Positions 18,977 to 28,328 of a stretch of DNA of 64,000 nt are shown here, piece by piece. Position 1 is the first letter of the stretch. The number at the start of each line of letters is the position of its first letter. A program made the position numbers and the translations under genes. The DNA lies in NCBI RefSeq assembly GCF_019469265.1, contig NZ_CP048268.1, positions 1,436,001-1,500,000 on the forward strand, read 5' to 3'. This stretch comes from Lactobacillus panisapium. GTDB lineage: Bacteria > Bacillota > Bacilli > Lactobacillales > Lactobacillaceae. A model generated the notes under the pieces. It was not told the origin of the DNA, did no database searches, and saw only the letters and a list, made by a program, of their open reading frames with translations.

Positions 18977-19891
18977 CTATTCACCTTTAAAGGTGCCAGC
19001 TTCAACTTCTCGAATAAAGTCGGCAACATGCTTATAGTAAACATCAGGATTGTCAACCATGTGGTGATGTCCCGCATTTGGGGTAGTTACTAAACGTGAA
19101 TTAGGAATTTCTTTTTGCATAATTCGAGCAGTTTCTAGCGGCATAGTATCTTCTTCGCCAAAGGTCAGTAGTGTTGGCATTTTAATTTCTTTGAGATACT
19201 TTCTGAAATGCCAATCCTTTAACTTGCCAGTAACGACAAACTCATTATCACCTTGAAAAGCATGGTAGACAGGTAACCCACCAATTCGTTTAATATGGTA
19301 AAGCTTGCACGGCTGACGACGATCAAGAAAGTTAATGTTCAAAATCTGAACATCTTCTTGGTAACGCTTATTGTCATAGTCATTATTTTCTTCACATTCG
19401 CGCATAAAATCAATTTCCGTTTGTGGGAAAATCTCTTGTCTACGCCGGTTAATTGAAGCGATATAATCATCGGTGTCATCAACCATTGAAGAAATAATTG
19501 TTCCTTTAAGGTGTTGACCATATTTAACGGCGTATTCTTGCGCCAAAAGTCCACCCCAACTTTGACCAATTAAATAGCAGTTATCAAGACCAAGCTTATC
19601 TCTAACTTCATCTACTTCATCAAGGAAATATTCATAGGTCAAATACTTAGCAGCAATTTCTGGATCATCATAATCTGGTTGATCAGAGTAAAGCGAACCA
19701 AGTTGATCATACATCGTAACTTGGACATTTAATCCCTGCTTTTTTAATTGATCAGCAGCGTCTTCCCAATATTCATGGTTACCACCGGGTCCACCATGCA
19801 ATGCTAACAAATGGATGTCACCTTCGCCTTGCGTACTCGTCCACAAATGGTAGCCGTTATCTAAAGTGATAATTTTTGATCCTGTTCTCAT
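18977..19891 (-). CDS. pepI: proline iminopeptidase
   Basis: 304 residues, alpha/beta-hydrolase of peptidase family S33. Removes N-terminal proline from peptides in the cytoplasm. HGGPGGNHEYW is the oxyanion-hole motif, GQSWGG contains the nucleophile Ser, and the C-terminal NAGHHHMV supplies the His; LLTFGEEDTM likely carries the Asp. Length and motifs match lactobacillar PepI. It starts 37 nt after an oligopeptide-binding lipoprotein gene on the same strand, so peptide capture and cleavage are probably co-expressed. Confidence 0.93.
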   Translation of the reverse strand: MRTGSKIITLDNGYHLWTSTQGEGDIHLLALHGGPGGNHEYWEDAADQLKKQGLNVQVTMYDQLGSLYSDQPDYDDPEIAAKYLTYEYFLDEVDEVRDKLGLDNCYLIGQSWGGLLAQEYAVKYGQHLKGTIISSMVDDTDDYIASINRRRQEIFPQTEIDFMRECEENNDYDNKRYQEDVQILNINFLDRRQPCKLYHIKRIGGLPVYHAFQGDNEFVVTGKLKDWHFRKYLKEIKMPTLLTFGEEDTMPLETARIMQKEIPNSRLVTTPNAGHHHMVDNPDVYYKHVADFIREVEAGTFKGE

Positions 19892-19927
19892 TATTTAGTC
19901 TAGTCCCCTTCTAGTCTTTTAATAAAA

Positions 19928-21697
19928 TTATTTTGCGTAGCCAACTTTGTACCATAATGGGTGGCCGTTGTTGCCTTCTGAAGGCTTGAGTGAATACCCC
20001 GTAAGCTTATTATTGACAGCTGTAATTTGGTAAGAATTATCGATTGGAATGACATAAGCTTCGTCATTCATGTATTGTTGCCATTCGTGGAATTTTTGTA
20101 CGCGGTACTTATGGTTAAATGCCTTCTGCGAATTCATTTCTGTCAGCAATTTATTATTTTTAGCAGTTACAAAACGGGCCATGTTAAATGGAGCTGATTC
20201 ACTGTAGTAAGGATGTGGCGATGGTTCAGTTGGTGTTGACCAGCCACCGATATACATATCAATGCCCTTATCATCGTTTTGCAATTTGTCGTAAAACGAG
20301 TTGTGCTCAATCAAGCGTCCCGTGGCCAGCTGAACGTTTAAGCCAACCTTGTGCCATTGTTGAATATAGTTCTGAATGATTGGTTCCTTAGTTGCATCCC
20401 CACTCATTGCGGCTACATTAATTTTCAGTGGTTTGCCATCAGGCTGTACACGCCACTTGCCCTTCTTCTTATAGCCGGCCTTGTCGAGAATTTCATTTGC
20501 TTTCTTAAGGTTATAATCAAAGCCTTTGGCACTCTTATCGTAGTAATCACCAAAGATCTCTGGAATTAAAGTTTTCACCCTAAAGGTCAAAGAATATGTA
20601 TAACGTTTATTCACGGCATCAACGTTCATTGCATAACCAATAGCTTGCCGCAAAGCCTTGTTATTCATCTTAGACTTTGGATTTTCAACGTTTTTGCTGA
20701 GTTTTTTATCCCATTTACCAACTTTAAACCCAAGGTAATGGTAAGCAATTGGAATTTGTGCCACAAAGTTAACGTCCTTGGTATCTTTTACTTGAGGCCA
20801 TTGAGTGTTAATCACTGGAATCACATCAAATTTATGACTCTTGATAGCCTGCGAAGCAGAATTAGGGGAAACAACAGAAACGACGATTTTATCTAATTTT
20901 GGCTTGCCACGCCAGTAATATTCATTAGGAACCCAAGTGGCTGATTGTCCACGAACCAACTTTTCCATTTTATATGGACCAAAGAACAATGGGTTCTTTC
21001 TAATTTTATCAGATGATTTTAATTTAGCGAAAGGAACATCTTTAAGGTAGTGATAAGGTTCAACCGCTTCCCAAAGCGACCGGCTACCTGCGTTAGACAT
21101 ACTTGGACTTAATTCCGTGAAATGAAGAACTAATTTACGACCATTTTCGCCATCAGGCATTTCAATACCAGAAATCGTTTTTGCCTTGCCTTCATGATAT
21201 TCTTTCAGACCTTTTAAAACTTCAAATTGGCTACTATACCGAGGACAAGCCGTATCCTTGTTTGCTAAGATTTCATAAGCATATTCATAATCTTTAGCTA
21301 CGACTTGTTTACCGTCGGACCATTTAACACCTTTTTTAATATTAATGTTAATGGTTTTGTTCTTTTGATCCAATCTACGTGTTGCTGCACCCTTATCAGT
21401 AACTTTGAAATGATCATCACTATCAAACAAAGTCTCTTGACCAGGAGAAGCCACCATTGAATCAACATCCTCAGAAGATAATTCCTGCGAAAAAATACCT
21501 GAAAATGGTGTATCTGTTTCGACTGCAATCTTAACCGTTCCACCTTGTTTGACTGCTTTTTTCGGAGTCTCAATTGGGAATTTAGAAACATTTTTAGTTT
21601 CGTCATTATTAGCATTATTCTTCTTACCACAACCAACTAAAGCAATTGCAGAAAGACTTAAAACACCAATTGAAGTTAACAACTTATTCTTTTTCAT
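19928..21697 (-). CDS. oppA: oligopeptide ABC transporter substrate-binding lipoprotein (OppA family)
   Basis: About 589 residues. Signal peptide MKKNKLLTSIGVLSLSAIA with lipobox LVGC. SBP_bac_5 domain follows (TVKIAVETDTPFSGIF, KGVKWSDGKQVVAKDYEYAYE, LRQAIGYAMNVDAVN, GGWSTPTEPSPHPY). It binds peptides outside the cell. No opp permease or ATPase genes are nearby, so it must use a transporter encoded elsewhere or be an extra specificity subunit. The start at 21697 is chosen for the clean signal peptide; an in-frame ATG at 21709 would add MRKD. Cotranscription with pepI is likely. Confidence 0.92.
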   Translation of the reverse strand: MKKNKLLTSIGVLSLSAIALVGCGKKNNANNDETKNVSKFPIETPKKAVKQGGTVKIAVETDTPFSGIFSQELSSEDVDSMVASPGQETLFDSDDHFKVTDKGAATRRLDQKNKTININIKKGVKWSDGKQVVAKDYEYAYEILANKDTACPRYSSQFEVLKGLKEYHEGKAKTISGIEMPDGENGRKLVLHFTELSPSMSNAGSRSLWEAVEPYHYLKDVPFAKLKSSDKIRKNPLFFGPYKMEKLVRGQSATWVPNEYYWRGKPKLDKIVVSVVSPNSASQAIKSHKFDVIPVINTQWPQVKDTKDVNFVAQIPIAYHYLGFKVGKWDKKLSKNVENPKSKMNNKALRQAIGYAMNVDAVNKRYTYSLTFRVKTLIPEIFGDYYDKSAKGFDYNLKKANEILDKAGYKKKGKWRVQPDGKPLKINVAAMSGDATKEPIIQNYIQQWHKVGLNVQLATGRLIEHNSFYDKLQNDDKGIDMYIGGWSTPTEPSPHPYYSESAPFNMARFVTAKNNKLLTEMNSQKAFNHKYRVQKFHEWQQYMNDEAYVIPIDNSYQITAVNNKLTGYSLKPSEGNNGHPLWYKVGYAK

Positions 21698-21885
21698 ATC
21701 TTTTCTCATTTCCGTATAAATTATTTTTATTATGTTAATAAATATATCATACTAGTCAAATAAATACATCATAATTATGAAAAGAATATTTAATTTTGTC
21801 CCTAAAAAAGAGTAAAATGGACTATAAAAGACTGTAATTTTACTATCCGCTTATGTTGGATTAGTAATTTACAAAAGGAGTAGTA

Positions 21886-23256
21886 ATGGATAAACAAAAA
21901 ATAAATGACTTTGCTGAAAAAGTAAGAGATACATTCAATTTGCCAAGTTTAGGCTTTGGGATCTATCACAAAAATGAGAGCTATAGCCATGTATATGGCG
22001 ATGCGAACGAAGATAGCTTGTATCCTTTAGCCTCAATTTCTAAATCCTTTTTGGCAACGGCAATTTGTCAATTAGCTGATGAAGGTAGAATCAGCCTAGA
22101 TGATCCTTTAAAAAAATATTGGCCTGATTTTCAACTCGTTGATAAATATGCTCAAGATCATTTAACTTTTAGAGATGCACTAAGTCACCAAAGCGGACTA
22201 CCTGCTCACGATTTAATGCGTTTTACTAACATGAATAAGCATGATCTAACTTTAAAAGAAAAAGCTGAACATGTCGGCTACTTAGAGCCTAACCACGAAT
22301 TACGGGTTAAGATGCAATATAGTAATCTGGTTTATGCCGTGGCAACCTACGTAATGGAACAAGCAATCGGTCAGGACTACGGCTCATACGAACGTGAACA
22401 CCTACTTAAGCCACTTCACATGAATAATACTTTCATTAATCATCATGAGGCGCCACGTGACAGAATTCCTAAGCCTTATATTAGAGATAATGATGTAACG
22501 CAAGAAGTTCCATTTATTGCACCTGGCAAGGTTGGCGGAGCCAGCAGCATGTTAGCAACAATTGCCGACTTGCTTACTTGGGGTGAATTCCAGCTAAAAA
22601 CCCAAAAATCAACTTCAACTGAGGTTACTGCTCAGCGTTATCAGCCACAATCAATCATGCCTCCTAGCCGAGCATATGGTGGTGCTAACTTCGGCGCTTA
22701 TGGTTTAGGAATGATGATGGAAGACTACCGTGGTCACAAGTACTTTTATCACAGTGGTTCGTATATTGGATATTGTTCTTTCCTAGGCTTCGTTCCTGAT
22801 CTTGACTTGGCATTTGTTGTGACTACCAACATGGATTCTACCGATTCAATTTTCGCTTTGGCTTATCAAACAATTGACGAGGCCTTAGGAATTCATGACA
22901 CAGACTGGGCCGACAAAGTAAGTAAAATTATGGCAAAGAAAAACCAGGCAAGAGAAGATAATATTGCCAAGCTTAAAGGTAATGACTGCCATGCAGTTAA
23001 AGCAAAAGCAGAATTACTTGGTGATTACGAAAATCCAGGCTATGGTTTGGTTACTCTTTGTGACGAAAATGGCGAGCTTAAAGCAACTATCGGTAAATGG
23101 AATAATCCAGTACTTGAAGGTGCAAATGGCAAAATGTACATTGAAGCTCGGCTTTACCAACATGAACTAATTCCGATTGAATTAGGTACTGATAAAATAT
23201 ACTTACAATCAGATCCTGCACTTAAGAAGGCAACCGAGTTTGTCAAGGTAAACTAG
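21886..23256 (+). CDS. serine hydrolase, class C beta-lactamase-related family
   Basis: 456 residues. SxxK motif S50-I-S-K53 and Y145-S-N147 are the acylation and base residues of the beta-lactamase/DD-peptidase fold; FYHSGSYIGY is the probable KTG-box equivalent. No signal peptide is visible, so it is probably cytoplasmic and may act on esters or D-amino-acid peptides. A C-terminal ~110-residue domain follows. GGAG precedes the ATG. It is divergent from oppA-pepI with a 176-nt shared upstream region, so a peptidase role is plausible but unproven. Confidence 0.85.
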   Translation: MDKQKINDFAEKVRDTFNLPSLGFGIYHKNESYSHVYGDANEDSLYPLASISKSFLATAICQLADEGRISLDDPLKKYWPDFQLVDKYAQDHLTFRDALSHQSGLPAHDLMRFTNMNKHDLTLKEKAEHVGYLEPNHELRVKMQYSNLVYAVATYVMEQAIGQDYGSYEREHLLKPLHMNNTFINHHEAPRDRIPKPYIRDNDVTQEVPFIAPGKVGGASSMLATIADLLTWGEFQLKTQKSTSTEVTAQRYQPQSIMPPSRAYGGANFGAYGLGMMMEDYRGHKYFYHSGSYIGYCSFLGFVPDLDLAFVVTTNMDSTDSIFALAYQTIDEALGIHDTDWADKVSKIMAKKNQAREDNIAKLKGNDCHAVKAKAELLGDYENPGYGLVTLCDENGELKATIGKWNNPVLEGANGKMYIEARLYQHELIPIELGTDKIYLQSDPALKKATEFVKVN

Positions 23257-23266
23257 ATTCACAAAT

Positions 23267-23299
23267 AAAAAGCAGCGTGCGACAACACGCTGTTTTTTT
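23267..23299. terminator. bidirectional terminator
   Basis: CAGCGTG and CACGCTG form the stem; T7 follows on the plus strand and T5 on the minus strand. It separates convergent genes. Confidence 0.8.
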
Positions 23300-23330
23300 G
23301 TCCAAACAAGTTTGGTTAACTTATTTTTAT

Positions 23331-25157
23331 TTATTTAACTTTACTAAGTGAATCCTTGACGGCTTCTTTAATTGCCCTACTAGTTTGCGAAGCACCGGAA
23401 ACCGCATCAACATTGTACGTATTTTTCGCCACAATCTTTTTCGGTAGTTCCTTAATAGCCCTTAGACCATAATCATCACTTTCGGTCTGCTTTAAAATTT
23501 CAACGTTCTCAATGTTTCCTTCATCACTAACCGTTGTTCGCACAACAACGCCGTCACCCATACCCTTATTACTATATCCGAGATACTGATTCTTACCTAA
23601 GGTATAGTGGTTATGGTCTTCATCACTTTCGGCTTGGAAGTCAGGATTAATTTTTGCATCAGTAAAATCAACACTACCAGACACTGGTAAATCCTGTTTA
23701 AGGGTTGCAGCGTTTTCACCTGCAATTTTTCCAGAAATCAGACAATCGGCAATATTGCCACCAGTTGTATATTTATTAACAAATGGTGAGCCTAATTCAC
23801 CCGCTTCATACAGATGTGGAATTGGATTGCCATTCGGATCGACGACCTGACAATGACCGTTTCTTCGTCCACCGCCTTGCGTATTCAGCATATTTTGTCT
23901 AAGCGCAATTGCATAGTAAGGACCAGTAGAACTAAATTTGCGCAAAGTTTTTGGATTACGGTGAAAAGCATAATCTTTGCCTTGCTCCGCCATAAAGTTA
24001 AATTCAGCAATCGTTTCTTCTAGTATTGCCGGATTTTTAGTAATTTTTTGTGCTAATTCTTCGATTGAATCTGCTTTAATTGCTTTATCTAAATAGCCTG
24101 GAACCTTTAAACCATCATCAGGTTCATTCTGTAATTCATCATATTTTTTCTGATCAAAAATCATATAAGGATGAGCCTGATTGAGTGGAACTACCCAATC
24201 GCCGTGATTATAAATGTGACCGTGACGGTTCATTTCGGCTTCGTTAAAGTACCTTGTACCATCATCACCAACTACAATTACACTACCAGTTGAACTTTCT
24301 TGCCAGAAGACATTAAGTGCATAAGTAGAACGGACACCTTTATTTTGTTTTAAAGACAATCCGTGGAATTGACCCAGTGATTCGAATGAGCGCATATTCC
24401 ATAATTGCGCGTTTACTTCTTCAAGCATTTTAATTCCGTCACCTTGATTATATAAAGAACCAATTGGTGCAAGATACGGTGCTTGCAGGAAGGTCTGAAT
24501 CATCTCTTGGTTGTTTTCAAAACCACCAACAGCTAAAACGACACCATTGTTAACCTTGATGTTGCGTAAAACATGTTTACGTTCAATTTGAACCCCAATA
24601 ACAGTTTTACTTACGCCGTCTTGAATTAAGTGTTTAGCAGGTGAAGCATACCAAATATCAATTAATTTAGAGCGGTCTAAAACTTTTTGCCGCAAAATTT
24701 TCCATAAAGCCGCATCATCTACTCCTTGATGCACTAAGTAATCATCATAAGAATCAGCATCAGGCAGTTCCGGATATTCCGTCACATAAGCGGTTGAAGG
24801 TGTACCCGCCAGCATTTTTTTCATGCTAACTGGCTCGACATCCAGGTATTTTCTGAAGTAGTCACCCATATTAGCCATTCCTTCAATTAGGTTCGTAAAG
24901 GCTGCTTGATCTGGCTTAAGAGGTGCGGCTAAATGCTCGTGGTAATTTTTTAATGCCTCATAGTCCTTGCCAGCACCAACCATCTGACCAGCATACCGGG
25001 TGTTGCCACCCTCATGGCCTTCTGGCGCACTATCAACCAATAGAACTTTAGCACCATTATCTGCGGCAAACCGGGCAGCTGTTGCTCCGGCTCCACCAAA
25101 GCCCAGAACAGCAACGTCATATACAGCATCCCACTGAAAATCTTGATTATGACTCAT
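23331..25157 (-). CDS. flavocytochrome c / fumarate-reductase-like flavoprotein with C-terminal FMN-binding domain
   Basis: 608 residues. The N-terminus is a FAD-binding Rossmann fold (VAVLGFGGAGATAARFA, then HEGGNTRYAG), continuing through the fumarate reductase/succinate dehydrogenase flavoprotein fold to about residue 500 (EAGELGSPFVNKYTTGGN). The C-terminal ~90 residues are an FMN-binding domain ending in DAVSGASQTS, which resembles the covalent flavinylation motif DxxSGAT with Ser in place of Thr. No signal peptide or heme motif is seen, so it is likely a cytoplasmic soluble reductase of fumarate, urocanate or another enoate. A divergent LysR gene shares its upstream region, and a perfect cre lies 29-44 nt before the start. 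Confidence 0.88.
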   Translation of the reverse strand: MSHNQDFQWDAVYDVAVLGFGGAGATAARFAADNGAKVLLVDSAPEGHEGGNTRYAGQMVGAGKDYEALKNYHEHLAAPLKPDQAAFTNLIEGMANMGDYFRKYLDVEPVSMKKMLAGTPSTAYVTEYPELPDADSYDDYLVHQGVDDAALWKILRQKVLDRSKLIDIWYASPAKHLIQDGVSKTVIGVQIERKHVLRNIKVNNGVVLAVGGFENNQEMIQTFLQAPYLAPIGSLYNQGDGIKMLEEVNAQLWNMRSFESLGQFHGLSLKQNKGVRSTYALNVFWQESSTGSVIVVGDDGTRYFNEAEMNRHGHIYNHGDWVVPLNQAHPYMIFDQKKYDELQNEPDDGLKVPGYLDKAIKADSIEELAQKITKNPAILEETIAEFNFMAEQGKDYAFHRNPKTLRKFSSTGPYYAIALRQNMLNTQGGGRRNGHCQVVDPNGNPIPHLYEAGELGSPFVNKYTTGGNIADCLISGKIAGENAATLKQDLPVSGSVDFTDAKINPDFQAESDEDHNHYTLGKNQYLGYSNKGMGDGVVVRTTVSDEGNIENVEILKQTESDDYGLRAIKELPKKIVAKNTYNVDAVSGASQTSRAIKEAVKDSLSKVK

Positions 25158-25185
25158 GATTTTGATCTCCTTATTAATATTTTTG

Positions 25186-25201
25186 TTGTTTACGCTTTCA
25201 T
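25186..25201. promoter_or_regulatory. cre site between flavoprotein gene and lysR
   Basis: On the minus strand ATGAAAGCGTAAACAA fits WTGNNARCGNWWWCAW at every position. It overlaps the -35 box of the LysR promoter on the plus strand and lies in the 5' region of the flavoprotein transcript on the minus strand, so CcpA could affect both genes. Confidence 0.72.
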
Positions 25202-25214
25202 TAAACGCTATAAT
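25186..25214 (+). promoter_or_regulatory. sigma-A promoter of the lysR gene
   Basis: TTGTTT (25186-25191), 17-nt spacer, TATAAT (25209-25214), about 60 nt before the LysR ATG. Confidence 0.6.
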
Positions 25215-25276
25215 ATTAACTATGTGAAATACTTAATTATTAAAATTACTATTACAAAACAGTTATAGGATCAAGA

Positions 25277-26197
25277 ATGAATAATCGCTTACTAATTTTT
25301 TTAGAAACACTTGAAAACAGTAGCTCTATTTCTGAAGCTGCCAAGAAGCTTTATCTTACGCAACCTTATCTGAGTCGAATCATTAAGAAATATGAACAAA
25401 AATATCATGTTTTACTTGTTAGCCGTGAGTCACATCCAATCCAGTTAACGCCTGCTGGGCAATTACTCATGAGTTATTTGCGCAAAAGTTTACAATTAGA
25501 AAATCAATTAAACCAAGAAATGAAAAGATTTACTAAAAATGAGTTCCCTACTTTAATAATGGGTATTACCCCACCTCTTGGCGAAAATTTTAATTTAACT
25601 ATTTTACCGAAGCTGCTAGCTAAGTTTCCTACCTTAAAAACCGAAACATTAGAATTAAGCACGGCTGATGCCGAAAAAGCATTTAAAGACGAGCAGATTG
25701 ATTTATTTGTCGGAAATGAGCTGCAACTGCCTAACGTCAAAAGCCAAAAGCTGCATCGTGATACTCAAGTCTTGGTACTTGGAAAAAATTCCAAACTATA
25801 CCAACCAAACAAACAAGAAGTTCATATTTCTGGGACTAAATTACAAACACTCAATCAGGAAAACTTTATTGTCGTTGATGGAGAAAGACGTTACCAAGAA
25901 ATTATTAACACGTATTTTAGCAATAATGGTATTCAAATTTATCCCCAAATTCATGTCAGAGATTCACTAACAGCACTAAAACTAGCCGCACAAGGGTTAG
26001 GTAATATGACGACGAGTATTGCTGCAGTCAAAACCAAAAAATACCAACATATCAATTACGTTAAATTGCCTCAAGATGAGGTGAAAATCAACTTTACCGT
26101 TTCTACTTTAAAAAATGACGACTATTTAATGGCGGAAATAGCAGAAGTGATTTCTATTTTAAAACAAACATTTACGACTAAAATTTTAGTTAGCTGA
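25277..26197 (+). CDS. LysR-family transcriptional regulator
   Basis: 306 residues, full length for the family. The N-terminal winged HTH (SSISEAAKKLYLTQPYLSRIIKKYEQ) is followed by an effector-binding domain from about residue 90. The divergent position to the flavoprotein gene and the 119-nt shared region are the usual LysR arrangement, so it probably controls that reductase. The effector is unknown. Confidence 0.9.
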   Translation: MNNRLLIFLETLENSSSISEAAKKLYLTQPYLSRIIKKYEQKYHVLLVSRESHPIQLTPAGQLLMSYLRKSLQLENQLNQEMKRFTKNEFPTLIMGITPPLGENFNLTILPKLLAKFPTLKTETLELSTADAEKAFKDEQIDLFVGNELQLPNVKSQKLHRDTQVLVLGKNSKLYQPNKQEVHISGTKLQTLNQENFIVVDGERRYQEIINTYFSNNGIQIYPQIHVRDSLTALKLAAQGLGNMTTSIAAVKTKKYQHINYVKLPQDEVKINFTVSTLKNDDYLMAEIAEVISILKQTFTTKILVS

Positions 26198-26217
26198 AAA
26201 CGAGTATTCAGATCAAA

Positions 26218-26258
26218 CAAAAACGGGTAGCTTAAGTCTTAAACTACCTGTTTTGTTC
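26218..26258. terminator. bidirectional terminator
   Basis: CGGGTAG and CTACCTG (with adjacent A/T pairs) form a stem; T-rich tracts follow on both strands between convergent genes. Confidence 0.65.
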
Positions 26259-26286
26259 ATTTTGCTTGCGGAGAACGTGGCTTTAA

Positions 26287-27063
26287 TTAAATGTGCTCTT
26301 TTAGCCAAGGCACAACCTTACCAATAACTTCATTTAACTTTGTAAAGTCACCTGATTCTACGTTATAGGTATGATCTGAATTATCAACAGTAAAATAATC
26401 AACATTCTCCATGCCACTATGTTTGATGAAATTCAAGCTAATCTCTGGGTTCAAAGTTGGATCAGTAGTCGCTACACCAACTAAAATTGGATTAGTAAAT
26501 TTTTCAATATTGTTATTAAGAGTTGCTTTAATGTCTGCATCAAAACGAGGATATAATAATTCAACTCTGCCATCGGCTGTATGGATAATACTATAACCCA
26601 GGTTTTGCATTTGCTTTTGATCATAACCAACATTAATTGGCTCTTGTGTATTAATTGCGCCATTCAACGAAATTATTACTTTAGCTGGCAAAGTCGAGCA
26701 GGTGAAAGCTAAGCGTCCACCCAGACTATGGCCTAATAGACCAACGCGCTTATTGTCTACTTCTCTTAGGGATTGGAGATAATCAAAGCTAGCTTTAACT
26801 TCTTCAATCATAACTTTCATTCCATATTGTTCTCTTGAGCAAAGATTTTCACCCATGCTGCATAAATCTATTCTAGCAGCTACTATTCCTGAAGCAGTGA
26901 TACTTTGGCTAATTCTTTGTAACATGTGGTTATCATTGCTCTTACCCGACATAAATCCATGAATTAATAAAATCGCAGGAAATTGATTACCACTGTCGGG
27001 GACATCGATTAACATTGGCACTTCATGATCTTGACACTTTACGAATTCTAGTCTTTCTTTCAA
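26287..27063 (-). CDS. alpha/beta hydrolase (esterase-like)
   Basis: 258 residues. LLIHGFMSGKSN is the oxyanion-hole region, GHSLGG carries the nucleophile Ser113, and SDHTYN near residue 230 supplies the catalytic His. It resembles lactobacillar cinnamoyl/feruloyl esterases and S9-like hydrolases, but substrate is not readable. The start is a TTG at 27063 with GGGAGG 8 nt upstream; the first internal ATG lies at residue 17 within conserved sequence, so the TTG is real. Confidence 0.85.
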   Translation of the reverse strand: MKERLEFVKCQDHEVPMLIDVPDSGNQFPAILLIHGFMSGKSNDNHMLQRISQSITASGIVAARIDLCSMGENLCSREQYGMKVMIEEVKASFDYLQSLREVDNKRVGLLGHSLGGRLAFTCSTLPAKVIISLNGAINTQEPINVGYDQKQMQNLGYSIIHTADGRVELLYPRFDADIKATLNNNIEKFTNPILVGVATTDPTLNPEISLNFIKHSGMENVDYFTVDNSDHTYNVESGDFTKLNEVIGKVVPWLKEHI

Positions 27064-27264
27064 TTTGGAAACCTCCCTATTTTTATAACAAGTAAAAAAT
27101 TGTTGCTATTTATTCATAAAATATATGATAGCACCAAAAAATCACGTTAAATAATTCAATTATTCTATGATTTATTAAGTTTCTGCCACACTCCTGCCAA
27201 AAAAAGCAACTAGGAATTTAATAAATATTCGGTAATTGTTGTAACAAGAGCAAAATAAGACCAA

Positions 27265-27302
27265 ACAAAAACCACTTTGTCAGTTTTAGTAACAAAGTGG
27301 TT
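27265..27302 (-). terminator. terminator of the aldo/keto reductase gene
   Basis: AACCACTTTGTT and its complement form an 11-12-bp stem; TTTTTG follows on the minus strand, just after the stop at 27308. Confidence 0.75.
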
Positions 27303-27307
27303 AAATC

Positions 27308-28171
27308 TTAAAGCTTTCCGCCAAATACTGGAAAATGACTGGCTTCCCCATAATCGATTGCATTAATTTCTTGCAAAGTTTGCATATCTTCGGCACTTAT
27401 TTCAAAAGCAATTTCCGTATTTTGCTTAATGTGATCAGCTCGCGCCGCTTTAGGTAACACTACCGTTTTTAGCTGCCAATCATATCTAATACAGAGTTGG
27501 GCCGCTGATACATGATACTTATCGGCCATTTGGGTTATTACCGGATTATTCAAGGCCGCTCCATGGGCAACGGGTGAAAATGATTCAACAACAATTCCCT
27601 GTTTTTGTGAAAAAGCAAGCAAATCTTTCGGTGTTGCACCAATGTGACACAAAATTTGGTTTACCATCGGTTTAGTCGCACTATTTTTAATTAAATTAGT
27701 TAAGTCATCCGGCTCAAAGCTCGACACACCAATTGCACGCAACTTGCCTTCCTTCATTGCATCCTCTAATGCACGCCAAGTTGCTAAATTACCTTCAAAA
27801 TGGCGATCAGCTGATTGATTAACTTCGTTCCAAGGCTGCGGATTATGAATAATCATCATATCTAAATAATCAAGCCCCATTTTCGCCAAAGATTCATCAA
27901 TTGACTTCTTGGCATCGGCGTAATTTTTGATTTCGGCGGCAACTTTTGAATTAACAAAAATTTGTTCACGCGGAATCCCAGAATTTTTTATTCCTAATCC
28001 CACTCCAGCTTCGTTACCATATGCTTGCGCAGTATCAATGTGCCGGTAGCCAAGTTGAATAGCTGTTTCGACCACTTGGGCAACCTGATTATTATTAATT
28101 TCCCACGTACCTAATGCTAATTTAGGAATTTTGACTCCGTTGCTTAAGGTTAATGTCTCATCTAAAATCAT
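27308..28171 (-). CDS. aldo/keto reductase
   Basis: 287 residues. NADPH-dependent carbonyl reduction. The tetrad is visible: Asp and Tyr in HIDTAQAYGNE, Lys in FVNSKV, His in MIIHNPQPW. The C-terminal KAARADHIKQN contacts the cofactor phosphate. The start at 28171 is an ATG after AAGGAGG. Its promoter has the long-spacer MerR architecture, suggesting induction by reactive aldehydes or another electrophile; this fits a detoxifying role for the enzyme. Substrate unknown. Confidence 0.93.
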   Translation of the reverse strand: MILDETLTLSNGVKIPKLALGTWEINNNQVAQVVETAIQLGYRHIDTAQAYGNEAGVGLGIKNSGIPREQIFVNSKVAAEIKNYADAKKSIDESLAKMGLDYLDMMIIHNPQPWNEVNQSADRHFEGNLATWRALEDAMKEGKLRAIGVSSFEPDDLTNLIKNSATKPMVNQILCHIGATPKDLLAFSQKQGIVVESFSPVAHGAALNNPVITQMADKYHVSAAQLCIRYDWQLKTVVLPKAARADHIKQNTEIAFEISAEDMQTLQEINAIDYGEASHFPVFGGKL

Positions 28172-28208
28172 CTTATTCCTCCTTGTTTAGGATTAATTTT
28201 CAATTAGA

Positions 28209-28239
28209 AGTATAGGACTTAAAGTACGCTTTAAGTCAA
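28209..28239 (-). promoter_or_regulatory. MerR-type promoter/operator of the aldo/keto reductase gene
   Basis: TTGACT (28234-28239) and TATACT (28209-28214) are 19 nt apart, longer than the usual 17. The spacer contains a perfect inverted repeat, GACTTAAAG-N4-CTTTAAGTC (28216-28237). This is the classical MerR-family layout, in which the activator twists an over-long spacer. Confidence 0.75.
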
Positions 28240-28328
28240 GTCTTTGCGTAAATTATTAAATAATGCTTAGGAATTTGATCCAAGTCGGTTACAATTAATA
28301 TTGCAGAAAATATGAAAGGTGTTTATTT

